Below are positions 8,827 to 17,328 of a DNA stretch of 64,000 bases, piece by piece. The DNA comes from UBA6770 sp965661115 (GTDB lineage: Bacteria; Bacteroidota; Bacteroidia; Flavobacteriales_G; Salibacteraceae), in contig CBFICO010000002.1 of the NCBI GenBank assembly GCA_965661115.1, positions 1-64,000 on the forward strand, in the 5' to 3' direction. A program made the position numbers and the translations under genes. The notes beneath the pieces were generated by a model. That model had not been told where the DNA came from and ran no database searches. It saw nothing but the letters and a program-made list of their open reading frames with translations. Position 1 is the first letter of the stretch; every line of letters begins with the position of its first letter.

Positions 8827-9504
8827 ATGGAAAACAAAAGATTTGCAATAATTGTGGCAGGGGGCATTGGTTCTCGAATGAAAGCTAAATTACCTAAGCA
8901 GTTTTTAACGTTGGGAGCAAATACTATTCTTGAAACCACCATTACTAAATTTCTAAAAAACGACCAACAGCTCAAGGTGTTGGTAGTGATACCAGAGGCA
9001 CACCAAAAATTATGGAACGAATTATCCGATAACATTACTCAAAATAAACGAGTTCAATTTTGCTTTGGAGGTAATACCAGATACCATTCGGTAACTAATG
9101 GTTTAAAAGAACTGAAGGCAGAGCCAAATGACTTGGTTGCTATTCACGATGCAGTTCGGCCGCTACTTTCTAACGATTTGATTGAGCGCTGCTTTATGGA
9201 AGCAGAAAAAGTTGGAAATGCTATCCCATGTACCAAGGTGGTAGAAACGTTGCGTGAACTAAATGAATCGGATTCGACATGGGTAAACCGATCGAATTAT
9301 AGAGCAATTCAAACCCCTCAAACATTTCAATTTAAGGTGCTAAAAGATGCGTATAGTCAGCCATTTAGTGAGCTTTTTACGGATGACGCCAGTGTGGTTG
9401 AGTCACTAGGAACAAGGGTGAATTTGATAGCTGGAGAGCGCAATAATATTAAGATAACCACGCAAGAAGATTTAGCTCTTGCTCAATTGTTGATACAACA
9501 ATGA
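8827..9504 (+). CDS. ispD: 2-C-methyl-D-erythritol 4-phosphate cytidylyltransferase IspD
   Basis: IspD joins CTP and MEP to give CDP-ME in the non-mevalonate isoprenoid pathway, which would feed the polyprenyl synthase at 11304. The 225-residue protein has the nucleotide-binding loop VAGGIGSRMKAKLPKQF (about 10-26), HDAVRPLLS (about 106-114) and TDDASVVE near residue 180, all standard for the family. Its stop overlaps the rlmN start (ATGA at 9501-9504), implying translational coupling. Confidence 0.94.
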   Translation: MENKRFAIIVAGGIGSRMKAKLPKQFLTLGANTILETTITKFLKNDQQLKVLVVIPEAHQKLWNELSDNITQNKRVQFCFGGNTRYHSVTNGLKELKAEPNDLVAIHDAVRPLLSNDLIERCFMEAEKVGNAIPCTKVVETLRELNESDSTWVNRSNYRAIQTPQTFQFKVLKDAYSQPFSELFTDDASVVESLGTRVNLIAGERNNIKITTQEDLALAQLLIQQ

Positions 9505-10556
9505 TTTCAGGTAAAACAGATATTAGAACCTTCGACTTAGAGCAGCTTCAAGCGCACTTGGATACCTACGGTTGGCCAAAATTTAGAGCAAAACAGATTT
9601 ATCATTGGCTCTGGAAAAAGCACGTGCGTTTTTTTAAGGAGATGAAGAACCTGCCCAATGCAATTATTGAATCGTTAGAGAATGATTTTGAGATTTTACC
9701 CATATCGGTTAAGGATGAGCAAATAAGCAATGACGGAACTATAAAATCTGCTTTTCAGACCGCTGACAAAAGAGTGGTAGAAGGTGTTTTAATCCCAACC
9801 GAAAAGCGAATGACGGCCTGTATTTCATCTCAAATAGGGTGTAGTTTAAGCTGTAGCTTCTGCGCAACCGGTAAACTAAAGCGACTAAGAAATCTTACCG
9901 CCTCGGAAATTGTTGATCAGGTAGTTGAGATTAACCAACAAGCAACAAGTAATTACGATAAGCAGCTATCTAACATAGTGCTTATGGGTATGGGCGAACC
10001 GCTATTGAATTACAAAGAAGTTATGCGGGGCATAGAAATGATTACAAGCGAAGCTGGGTTAGGAATGTCACCCAAACGCATCACTTTATCTACTGCTGGT
10101 ATTTCAAAAATGATTCGTAAGATGGGTGACGATGGAGCTAAGATTAACCTTGCGCTTTCTTTGCACGCAGCCAACGATAAAAAGCGCAGCGAGATAATGC
10201 CCATAAACGACCAGAATAATTTGGACGAATTAGCTGATGCCTTGAATTACTATTACTCCAAAACCAAGCAAACAGTAACCTTTGAGTACATAATTTTTAA
10301 GGATTTTAATGATAGCTTAAACGATGCCAGAGACCTAGCAAGGTTCTGTAAAAAAGTTCCTTCCAAAGTGAATATTATAGAATACAACTCCACCGATGAC
10401 GAATTATTTGCTAAATCTCCAGAAGAGCGAGTTGATGCTTTTGTGGATTTTCTGACCAAACAGAAAATCGTAGCCAAAGTGCGCAGAAGTAGAGGTAAAG
10501 ACATAGATGCAGCTTGCGGTCAGTTGGCCAATAAAAACAAGGCGGTTTTGAAATAG
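9501..10556 (+). CDS. rlmN: 23S rRNA A2503 / tRNA A37 C2-methyltransferase RlmN
   Basis: This radical-SAM methyltransferase makes 2-methyladenosine in 23S rRNA and in some tRNAs. The 351-residue protein shows the iron-sulfur CxxxCxxC motif at C114, C118 and C121, the SAM-contacting MGMGEPLLN segment (about 154-162), LSLHA, and the mechanistic Cys339 in the C-terminal AACGQL. RlmN and the resistance enzyme Cfr share this layout. Its place in a housekeeping operon and the ordinary length favour RlmN. It overlaps ispD by four bases and aat follows after 17. Confidence 0.94.
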   Translation: MISGKTDIRTFDLEQLQAHLDTYGWPKFRAKQIYHWLWKKHVRFFKEMKNLPNAIIESLENDFEILPISVKDEQISNDGTIKSAFQTADKRVVEGVLIPTEKRMTACISSQIGCSLSCSFCATGKLKRLRNLTASEIVDQVVEINQQATSNYDKQLSNIVLMGMGEPLLNYKEVMRGIEMITSEAGLGMSPKRITLSTAGISKMIRKMGDDGAKINLALSLHAANDKKRSEIMPINDQNNLDELADALNYYYSKTKQTVTFEYIIFKDFNDSLNDARDLARFCKKVPSKVNIIEYNSTDDELFAKSPEERVDAFVDFLTKQKIVAKVRRSRGKDIDAACGQLANKNKAVLK

Positions 10557-10573
10557 TTTATCAGTTTGCCCCA

Positions 10574-11209
10574 ATGCTTTACCTACTTACTGATAAACTT
10601 GAATTTCCCGATGTTTCCACCGCAGATTTTGACGGTTGGTTGGCAAAAGGAGGAGACCTTTCGGTAGAGCGATTATCTCTTGCGTACTCCAAAGGAATTT
10701 TCCCGTGGTTTAATGAAGGAGAGGCTATTCAGTGGTGGGCGCCCGACCCTAGGTTTGTAATTTTTCCCGAGGAGCTGAAAGTCTCTAAAAGCATGAAACA
10801 ATTGTTTAAGAAAAATGCTTTTCAGGTAACGGTTAATAATTGTTTTAATGCCGTAATTACTAATTGCGCTAAAGCCAAACGAAAAGACCAACCCGGCACG
10901 TGGATTACCCAACAAATGATTGAAGCGTACATAAACCTACACCATGCTGGAAAGGCACTTTCGGTAGAAGTTTGGAAAAATAACGAATTGGTTGGTGGCC
11001 TCTATGGTGTGGTTGTAGGGAATGGTGTTTTTAGCGGTGAAAGTATGTTTGCCAAGGTGAGCAACGCCAGTAAATACGGGTTTATACATTTTGTACAGAG
11101 CCGCAATTATGAGCTAATTGATTGTCAGACGCACAGCAATCATTTAGAAAGCTTGGGAGGTCGGTTTATTTCTCGAGTGGAATTCGGTGAATTTTTGACT
11201 TCGGACTAA
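10574..11209 (+). CDS. aat: Leucyl/phenylalanyl-tRNA-protein transferase Aat
   Basis: Aat adds Leu or Phe from tRNA to N-terminal Lys or Arg of proteins, marking them for ClpS/ClpAP degradation (N-degron pathway). The 211-residue sequence has the family core FPWFNEG, WWAPDPRFV (about 56-64), GTWITQQMIEAY (about 112-123), GGLYGVVVGNGVFSGESMF (about 138-156) and IDCQ near residue 184. It follows rlmN by 17 bases in the same direction and probably shares the ispD-rlmN transcript. Confidence 0.94.
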   Translation: MLYLLTDKLEFPDVSTADFDGWLAKGGDLSVERLSLAYSKGIFPWFNEGEAIQWWAPDPRFVIFPEELKVSKSMKQLFKKNAFQVTVNNCFNAVITNCAKAKRKDQPGTWITQQMIEAYINLHHAGKALSVEVWKNNELVGGLYGVVVGNGVFSGESMFAKVSNASKYGFIHFVQSRNYELIDCQTHSNHLESLGGRFISRVEFGEFLTSD

Positions 11210-11278
11210 AAAACACATTCATTAACTTATATCCTTCAATTATCGCAACTTTAGCTATCAACAAATTGTATTAACTAA

Positions 11279-11286
11279 TACTTTTG
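11279..11286 (+). promoter_or_regulatory. -7 box for the polyprenyl synthetase gene
   Basis: TACTTTTG matches TAnnTTTG and ends 17 bases before the TTG start at 11304. It suggests this gene has its own promoter rather than depending on the upstream operon. Confidence 0.5.
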
Positions 11287-11303
11287 AACCTCATTGAATA
11301 CTG

Positions 11304-12278
11304 TTGTCTGTAGTTGAAGAAATAAAGGAACCCATAAAAGACGAGATGCTCGTCTTCGAAGACCGTTTTCGATCTTCCATGAAAAGTACCGTTCCGCTTC
11401 TAGATAAAATCACGCATTACATTATCAAACGAAAAGGGAAGCAAATGCGCCCGATGTTTGTGTTTTTGTCTGCCAAACTTTTTGGACAACTAAGCGATTC
11501 CTCTTACCACGCGGCTTCTTTAATCGAATTATTACACACTGCAACTTTGGTGCACGACGATGTGGTTGACGATGCCCATAAACGTCGCGGATTTTTCTCG
11601 CTTAATGCACTCTGGAAAAATAAAATTGCAGTTTTAGTAGGTGATTATTTGCTTTCGCAAGGCTTACTCTTAGCTATTGATAATGGCGAGTTTAAAATGC
11701 TTCAAATTGTTTCAAGAGCTGTAAAAGAAATGAGCGAGGGAGAGCTTTTGCAAATGGAAAAAGCCCGCACGCTTAACATGGATGAGTCTGTTTATTACGA
11801 TATCATCCGAGGAAAAACGGCTACCCTTATTGCTGCGTGTTGTGCTGCCGGAGCAGCTTCAGTTTCTAAAGATGAAAAGCAGATTGAGGCCATGCACGAG
11901 TTTGGTATAAACGTAGGAATTGCTTTTCAGATAAAAGACGATTTATTTGACTACGGATACGGTCAAGATATTGGTAAACCAACCGGAATCGATATTAAAG
12001 AAAAGAAAACAACTCTGCCGTTAATTTACGCCTTGAACAAAGTGGGCTGGTTAAAGAAAAGGCAGTTGATTAACATCGTAAAAAACCACAACACCAATCG
12101 CAAAAAGGTGGATGAATTATTTGCTTTTGTAAAAGAACAAGGCGGCATTGATTACGCCGAAAAAGTAATGTTAGATTACACCCAAAAAGCGAAAGACATA
12201 CTTATGACCATGCCAGAAAATAACGCTCGTGCTAGCTTGCTTCGATTGGTAGATTATACCATTACTCGTAAAAAGTAA
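11304..12278 (+). CDS. Long-chain trans-polyprenyl diphosphate synthase
   Basis: This enzyme condenses isopentenyl diphosphate onto allylic primers, most likely to make the side chain of menaquinone. At 324 residues it carries the two aspartate-rich Mg-binding motifs, DDVVD (85-89) and DDLFD (212-216). KGKQMRP (about 44-50) lies at the diphosphate site, and a GKPTGIDIKEKKTTLPL segment is typical of octaprenyl/solanesyl synthases. The start is TTG at 11304, because no in-frame ATG precedes the conserved region. The chain length made cannot be read off safely. Confidence 0.9.
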   Translation: MSVVEEIKEPIKDEMLVFEDRFRSSMKSTVPLLDKITHYIIKRKGKQMRPMFVFLSAKLFGQLSDSSYHAASLIELLHTATLVHDDVVDDAHKRRGFFSLNALWKNKIAVLVGDYLLSQGLLLAIDNGEFKMLQIVSRAVKEMSEGELLQMEKARTLNMDESVYYDIIRGKTATLIAACCAAGAASVSKDEKQIEAMHEFGINVGIAFQIKDDLFDYGYGQDIGKPTGIDIKEKKTTLPLIYALNKVGWLKKRQLINIVKNHNTNRKKVDELFAFVKEQGGIDYAEKVMLDYTQKAKDILMTMPENNARASLLRLVDYTITRKK

Positions 12279-12280
12279 TA

Positions 12281-13459
12281 TTACTTAAACGCCGGAATTC
12301 CAGTAACGTCGGCACCAGTAATTAAAAGGTGGATGTCATGTGTGCCTTCGTAGGTAATTACCGACTCTAAATTTGCCATGTGACGCATGCATGGATATTC
12401 GCCTGTAATACCCATACCACCGTGAATTTGACGAGCTTCTCTAGCAATGTTAATTGCCATTTCTACGTTGTTTCTTTTAGCCATAGAAATTTGTGCAGTT
12501 GTGGCTCTGCCTTCGTTACGCAGCTGAGCCAATCTGAAAGTAAGCATTTGTGCTTTGGTGATTTCGGTAATCATTTCAGCTAATTTTTTCTGAGTCAACT
12601 GAAAGGCCCCGATTGGCTTGTCAAACTGAATACGTTCTTGGCTGTATCTTAAAGCTGAATCGTAACAATCCAATGCAGCTCCAATAGCTCCCCAAGCAAT
12701 TCCGTAACGAGCAGAATCTAAACACGATAGTGGTGCCCCTAAACCAGATTTACCAGGTAATAAGTTCTCTTTTGGCACTTTTACATTATCAAAAATAAGC
12801 TCACCAGTTGCCGACGCTCTCAGTGAGTGTTTTCCATGCATTTCTGGAGTAGTAAAACCTTCCATTCCGCGTTCAACTACTAACCCGTGAATTCTACCCG
12901 ATTCGTCTTTTGCCCATACTACGGCAACTTCCGCAAATGGTGCATTCGAAATCCACATTTTAGCACCATTCAATAGGTAATGATCGCCTTCATCCGTAAA
13001 GTTTGAAATCATTCCCGAAGGGTTAGATCCATAATCCGGTTCAGTTAACCCAAAGCAACCCAACCATTCGCCAGCAGCTAACTTCGGTAAGTACTTTTTA
13101 CGTTGTTCTTCGGTACCATATTTCCAAATTGGGTACATTACCAAAGAGCTTTGCACCGATGCCGTTGAACGTACTCCAGAATCAACTCTTTCCAGTTCTT
13201 GCATCAATAAACCGTATGAGATTTGGTCTAAACCAGCACCTCCATACTCTTCTGGAATGTATGGCCCAAAAGCTCCGATTGAACCTAAGCCTGGAACAAT
13301 TTGTTTTGGGAATTCACTCTTTTCATAGTACTCTTCTATTATTGGAGAAACCTCTTGTTTTAACCAATCTCTTGCTGCCGAGCGAATCATCTTTTGCTCT
13401 TCAGTTAAGAATTCATCCATTAAGTAGTAGTCGTGTGCTTGAAAACGGTCTGTGCTCAT
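12281..13459 (-). CDS. Acyl-CoA dehydrogenase, glutaryl-CoA dehydrogenase type
   Basis: This 392-residue FAD enzyme would oxidatively decarboxylate glutaryl-CoA to crotonyl-CoA in lysine/tryptophan breakdown. It has the acyl-CoA dehydrogenase motifs CFGLTEPDYGSNPSGM (about 135-150) and WISNA, the FAD segment QIHGGMGITGEYP, and the catalytic Glu in ESVITYEGTHDIH near residue 370. The TYEGTHDIH form and the ending TGADVTGIPAFK are characteristic of GcdH rather than short-chain dehydrogenases. It ends two bases from the convergent polyprenyl synthase gene. A -7 box lies upstream of its ATG. Confidence 0.85.
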   Translation of the reverse strand: MSTDRFQAHDYYLMDEFLTEEQKMIRSAARDWLKQEVSPIIEEYYEKSEFPKQIVPGLGSIGAFGPYIPEEYGGAGLDQISYGLLMQELERVDSGVRSTASVQSSLVMYPIWKYGTEEQRKKYLPKLAAGEWLGCFGLTEPDYGSNPSGMISNFTDEGDHYLLNGAKMWISNAPFAEVAVVWAKDESGRIHGLVVERGMEGFTTPEMHGKHSLRASATGELIFDNVKVPKENLLPGKSGLGAPLSCLDSARYGIAWGAIGAALDCYDSALRYSQERIQFDKPIGAFQLTQKKLAEMITEITKAQMLTFRLAQLRNEGRATTAQISMAKRNNVEMAINIAREARQIHGGMGITGEYPCMRHMANLESVITYEGTHDIHLLITGADVTGIPAFK

Positions 13460-13485
13460 AATGTTAATCTTGAATAATTAGCCCG

Positions 13486-13493
13486 CAAAAGTA
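13486..13493 (-). promoter_or_regulatory. -7 box for the glutaryl-CoA dehydrogenase gene
   Basis: Minus-strand TACTTTTG, a perfect TAnnTTTG match, 26 bases before the ATG. Confidence 0.5.
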
Positions 13494-13522
13494 TTATATT
13501 GGTGTGCTTATAAACTAAACAA

Positions 13523-14170
13523 ATGCATAAAGCAAAATTCTTAACAGCGATATTCTGCTGTTCTGCTCTAATTTTAGTACAATCGTGCAGAAAAGAGGTT
13601 TTTGATACTATAATTCCACCAGAGATTACAACTCCATTAGATACTGCAAAACAGGATGATTGTAATGGAATTGACTACGAATCAGGAGCTAAAGCCATAA
13701 TTGAATCTAAATGCACTAGTTGCCATCAGGCAGGAGGAAGTGGACCTGGAGACTACAATAAAGTTGACGTTTTAAAAGCAAACTTGCAAAAAATTAAACA
13801 GGCAGCGGTAACAATTGATAGAATGCCTCCTTCTGGTCCTCTAACTGAAGAAGAAAAAGAAACCTTGCGCTTGTGGATTGATTGCGGCGGTGCTTTCCCG
13901 AGTGATAATAATCGATCAGAGGAACTCACATACGAAAAGGACATCAAATCATTGGTTGAATCAAAATGTACGGCTTGTCATCAATCCGGTGGCAGTGGAC
14001 CTGGTGATTTTACCAAAACAGAGCCTGTTAAAACTGTAGTTAATAATGGGAAATTTAAAAACCGAGTGATAACTCAAAAAAATATGCCGCCAGCAGGTTC
14101 GCCTCAATTTACTTCAGATGAACTAGACAAAATTGAACGATGGCTAAATGATGGTGCCAAATTTGAATAA
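13523..14170 (+). CDS. Lipoprotein with two tandem haem c domains
   Basis: This 215-residue outer-envelope lipoprotein has the lipobox LVQSC with Cys22. The rest is a duplicated cytochrome-c-like module. Copy 1 has CTSCH (64-68) and a candidate Met ligand in MPP at residue 101. Copy 2 has CTACH (149-153) and MPP at residue 188. The two copies share ESKCTxCHQxGGSGPGD almost word for word, so they arose by recent internal duplication. It would carry electrons outside the cytoplasmic membrane. The YceI and DUF5777 genes follow within 12 bases of each other, suggesting a single functional unit. The redox partner is unknown. Confidence 0.82.
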   Translation: MHKAKFLTAIFCCSALILVQSCRKEVFDTIIPPEITTPLDTAKQDDCNGIDYESGAKAIIESKCTSCHQAGGSGPGDYNKVDVLKANLQKIKQAAVTIDRMPPSGPLTEEEKETLRLWIDCGGAFPSDNNRSEELTYEKDIKSLVESKCTACHQSGGSGPGDFTKTEPVKTVVNNGKFKNRVITQKNMPPAGSPQFTSDELDKIERWLNDGAKFE

Positions 14171-14179
14171 ACAGTAATT

Positions 14180-14722
14180 ATGAAAACAATACTATCACTA
14201 GCTGCACTTTTTATTGTGTTTGGTTCGCAGCTTGCAGCACAAGATATTTATACAGTAGACTCAACTTATGTCAAGTTTTTTTCTGAAGCTCCTTTAGAGA
14301 ATATTGAAGCGGAAAATCACTCTTCAAGAGCATTGGTCAATACGGCAAATAAACAAGTAGCCTTCATCATTCCAATAACCAGTTTTGAGTTTGATAGAGA
14401 GTTGATGAAAGAGCACTTTAACGAGAACTATATGGAGTCGCATAAGTATAAGTCTGGTTCATTTAAGGGGAGCATTGTTTCGGATGTGGATTGGAAAAAA
14501 CCTGGGACTTATGCTGCAACAGTAAAAGGCAAGCTAAATATTCATGGAGTAGAACAAGAGAGAGAGCTAAAAGGGACAATAATTGTCGGAAAAAAAGGAT
14601 TTCGCATCACCAGTAAGTTTAAAGTGAAATTGGAAGATCACGATATTGAAATACCAACCATAGTATTTCAAAATATTGCCGAGGTAATTGATGTTTCGGT
14701 TGATTTTCGATTTGTTCCTTAA
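14180..14722 (+). CDS. YceI family periplasmic protein
   Basis: The 180-residue protein has a cleavable signal peptide ending around QLAAQ (residue ~21). The remainder fits the YceI lipocalin-like barrel: TVDSTYVKFFSEAPLENIE at the start, a KYKSGSFKG segment, and the LNIHGVEQERELKGTI strand pair that is highly typical of the family. Known YceI folds hold polyisoprenoid or quinone-like lipids in the barrel. Its position nine bases after the haem lipoprotein and 11 before the DUF5777 barrel suggests lipid or quinone handling linked to that electron carrier, but this is inference. Confidence 0.82.
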   Translation: MKTILSLAALFIVFGSQLAAQDIYTVDSTYVKFFSEAPLENIEAENHSSRALVNTANKQVAFIIPITSFEFDRELMKEHFNENYMESHKYKSGSFKGSIVSDVDWKKPGTYAATVKGKLNIHGVEQERELKGTIIVGKKGFRITSKFKVKLEDHDIEIPTIVFQNIAEVIDVSVDFRFVP

Positions 14723-14733
14723 AAGTAATTTTC

Positions 14734-15645
14734 ATGAAAAGATTTATAACCCTATTCTTCGTTTTCAGCCTTTCAGTTTTTGGTTTTGCGCAAGACGATT
14801 TGATGGATATGCTGGAAGAAGAAGCGCCAGAAGAAAATAATCGTGTTGCTCCTACTTGGAAAACCATGAAATTGGTCAATTTGCATTCAACAGCTATGGT
14901 AAAGAAGAACGGATTAGATTTTCGAGTAACCCATAGATTTGGATCGATTGGGGCAAAGAGTGGTGGAGGTGTGCACAACCTTTATGGGTTAGATATCTCG
15001 GATGATATTAGAATATCTTTTGATTACGGAATCACCGAAGACTTGCAAGTTGGTATTGGCAGAAGCAAGTTTGCTGAGCTCATTGACGGAAACATCAAAT
15101 ACAAAATACTGGCTCAAAAAGAGAAAAAAGTTCCGCTTACCTTGGTGGTTTTGGGTAACATGGCTATTACCCCCCAAAAAGCAATAGATGCTCGTTACGA
15201 CAACTGGCAAAACAGACTATCGTATTTTACGCAACTGCTTGTGGCAAGGCGGTTTGGAGATAGACTTTCAGTAGAATTAGCGCCAGGATTTTTATACCGA
15301 AATATGGTGTTGGCAAGTACAGATGGAGTTGGAAACAACCTGACTGATGAAAACGCAAATCTAGCCATAGGTATTGGTGGAAGATATATGTTTACAAAAC
15401 GTATGGGGCTAATATTAGATTATACCTACATCCTATCTGAATATAGGGATAATTACAAACCAACCACTTATTACGACCCATTTGGTGTTGGGTTTGAAAT
15501 TGAAACTGGAGGTCATGTTTTTCACATAACGCTTACAAATGCTGCCGGTATTGTGGAGAACAATTACATAGCCAATACCACTGCAAATTGGTTGGATGGT
15601 GGAATGAAATTAGGCTTTAATATTTCACGGGTCTTCCAGTTTTAG
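14734..15645 (+). CDS. DUF5777-type outer-membrane beta-barrel protein
   Basis: This 303-residue protein has a signal peptide (to about FGFAQ, residue 19), a short acidic stretch DDLMDMLEEEAPEE, and then alternating polar/hydrophobic strands ending in an aromatic residue (...ISRVFQF), as expected for an outer-membrane barrel. The phrases VTHRFGSIGA and YGITEDLQVGIGRS match my memory of DUF5777. It is the last gene of the haem lipoprotein-YceI-DUF5777 set. It may be the membrane partner of the lipoprotein. No biochemical role is established to my knowledge. Confidence 0.72.
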   Translation: MKRFITLFFVFSLSVFGFAQDDLMDMLEEEAPEENNRVAPTWKTMKLVNLHSTAMVKKNGLDFRVTHRFGSIGAKSGGGVHNLYGLDISDDIRISFDYGITEDLQVGIGRSKFAELIDGNIKYKILAQKEKKVPLTLVVLGNMAITPQKAIDARYDNWQNRLSYFTQLLVARRFGDRLSVELAPGFLYRNMVLASTDGVGNNLTDENANLAIGIGGRYMFTKRMGLILDYTYILSEYRDNYKPTTYYDPFGVGFEIETGGHVFHITLTNAAGIVENNYIANTTANWLDGGMKLGFNISRVFQF

Positions 15646-15660
15646 AACAGATTAGCGCAT

Positions 15661-15668
15661 TAAATTTG
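15661..15668 (+). promoter_or_regulatory. -7 box for the DUF4271 gene
   Basis: TAAATTTG matches TAnnTTTG and ends 10 bases before the ATG, so the leader would be very short. Confidence 0.45.
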
Positions 15669-15678
15669 CCCGAGTTTA

Positions 15679-16455
15679 ATGCCCGATTCAAGCAATTCCA
15701 TATTCGATAGTACTGTCATTATTCTTTCACAAGAAAAAGTGATTGAGCAGACGTCATCAATCAATATAATTAGCTCCAATTCAAAACAATATGAACAGCA
15801 AGAAAAAACTGCTTTTTCTCCGCCATGGGAAATTGGAGTAGTACTCTTTTCTGTGGTTTTGCTAGCAATTCTTAAAAGGGTTTACGCCAAAAAAATGAGC
15901 CAGTACGCTAATGCATTTATAAGTAATCGGTTTATTGGGCAACTAACTCGAGAAGAACGCAGCAGCGAAAGCATGAGTGTTATCCTTTTAGAGACCATGT
16001 ATTTTATCATTATCAGTGTGTTTGTATGCTCCTTGTACTCGTACTTAAACCCTACGTTCATTCTTAGGGGTTTTAATGGTTTTGCGCTCTTTTTATTGGT
16101 CTTAGTTGCGCTTCATTTGTTAAAGGTAATTGCAAATAATTTAATTGGCTGGTTGCTCGATATCAATACAATTATTAGAGATTTTCAGTTTTTAAATTTT
16201 TTGGGTCATGCAGCTACAGCAACGGCATTATCGCCAATTGTAATTTTAGTGTTGTTTAGCCATATAAATACTCAGTTTTTATTGCTTTCAGGAGTAGCTA
16301 TAATAGTTGGTTTGTATTTCTATAGAATGGTTCGATTAACCGTGCGTTTCTGGTGGGACAAAAGTTTACCTCCAAAGTATTTTATTTTATACATTTGCGC
16401 GCTCGAAATTTTACCTGTTTTGGTGCTGGCAAAATTTGCTTACAAAACGTTGTAA
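15679..16455 (+). CDS. DUF4271 multi-pass membrane protein
   Basis: The 258-residue protein has about six to seven membrane helices, beginning with WEIGVVLFSVVLLAILKRV near residue 50. A non-hydrophobic N-terminal segment of ~48 residues precedes them. Length, helix pattern and the position directly before a uroporphyrinogen-III-synthase-like gene match the Bacteroidota DUF4271 family. Its function is not known. The genetic link to the HemD-like protein and to rnpA is a recurring Bacteroidota arrangement as I recall it. There are no catalytic motifs I can point to. Confidence 0.72.
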   Translation: MPDSSNSIFDSTVIILSQEKVIEQTSSINIISSNSKQYEQQEKTAFSPPWEIGVVLFSVVLLAILKRVYAKKMSQYANAFISNRFIGQLTREERSSESMSVILLETMYFIIISVFVCSLYSYLNPTFILRGFNGFALFLLVLVALHLLKVIANNLIGWLLDINTIIRDFQFLNFLGHAATATALSPIVILVLFSHINTQFLLLSGVAIIVGLYFYRMVRLTVRFWWDKSLPPKYFILYICALEILPVLVLAKFAYKTL

Positions 16456-16512
16456 AATAGTGAGTTAAGAGCGAAACAAGTTTACGAGGAACAGTATAAA
16501 ATAGGCGGTAAA

Positions 16513-17268
16513 TTGAAAGATTTAAAAGTAAAAACCATTCTGGTTTCACAACCAAAGCCCGAAAACGACAAGTCTCCTTATTTTGATTTAGCAGACAAAC
16601 TGAAACTAAAAGTAGATTTCAGGTCTTTCATTCACGTGGAAGGCGTTCCAGTTTTGGAGTTTAGAAAGCAAAAAATTAACTTACTAGATTTTGGTGGAGT
16701 TATTTTCACCAGCCGTAATGCGGTAGATCATTACTTCCGAATGGCTGAAGAAATGCGCATTACAATTCCAGATTCAATGAAGTATTTCTGTACTTCAGAG
16801 TCAACAGCATATTACTTGCAGAAGTATGTAGTCTACAGAAAACGCAAAATTTTCCACGGAAAACTTAAGTTGGCCGATTTAATGCCTTTATTGAAGAAAC
16901 ACGCCGACGAAAAATTCCTTTTGCCTACTTCAGATATCCTAAAACCTACAGTTCCTGAAACATTAGAAAAAGCAGGAGTAAACTACGAAAGAGGAATTTT
17001 TTACCGTACAGTTTGTAGCGACCTGAGCGATTTAGCTGATGTTTACTATGATATCTTGGTGTTCTTTAGCCCCTCTGGAATTAAATCACTTTTCCAGAAT
17101 TTCCCAGACTTTAAACAAAACAATACCCGTATTGCGTGTTTTGGTCCAACCACAAAGTTGGCTGCTGAGGAAATGGGTCTTAACGTAAATATTCCAGCAC
17201 CAACCCCAAGTGCACCAAGCATGACAATGGCTATTGAAGCATACGTGAAAGAAAACAACAAGAAGTAA
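16513..17268 (+). CDS. Uroporphyrinogen-III synthase family protein (HemD-like)
   Basis: The 251-residue protein has the two-lobed HemD layout. The first lobe opens VKTILVSQPKPEND. FGGVIFTSRNAVDHY (about 57-71) corresponds to the conserved 'FTSxNAV' stretch. DILVFFSPSGIKSLFQNFP and IACFGPTTKLAAEEMG fit the C-terminal lobe. It would cyclise hydroxymethylbilane for haem synthesis. In Bacteroidota this copy sits with DUF4271, and members are diverged enough that the activity should be treated as probable rather than certain. The start is a TTG at 16513. A strong terminator follows the stop. Confidence 0.78.
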   Translation: MKDLKVKTILVSQPKPENDKSPYFDLADKLKLKVDFRSFIHVEGVPVLEFRKQKINLLDFGGVIFTSRNAVDHYFRMAEEMRITIPDSMKYFCTSESTAYYLQKYVVYRKRKIFHGKLKLADLMPLLKKHADEKFLLPTSDILKPTVPETLEKAGVNYERGIFYRTVCSDLSDLADVYYDILVFFSPSGIKSLFQNFPDFKQNNTRIACFGPTTKLAAEEMGLNVNIPAPTPSAPSMTMAIEAYVKENNKK

Positions 17269-17292
17269 TTAAGAATAATCTTCAGATATAGT

Positions 17293-17320
17293 AAAAGGGT
17301 GAATTTTTCACCCTTTTTTT
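17293..17320 (+). terminator. Intrinsic terminator after the HemD-like gene
   Basis: An 11-bp stem pairs AAAAGGGTGAA (17293-17303) with TTCACCCTTTT (17307-17317) around a three-base loop, with more T residues after it. It ends nine bases before the rnpA ATG and rules out a start inside it. Confidence 0.88.
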
Positions 17321-17328
17321 GTGCTCTT

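Noticed and set aside
14619..14978. 119-codon minus-strand frame across the YceI-DUF5777 junction
   Set aside because: It overlaps two recognisable genes on the other strand and has no motif or promoter.
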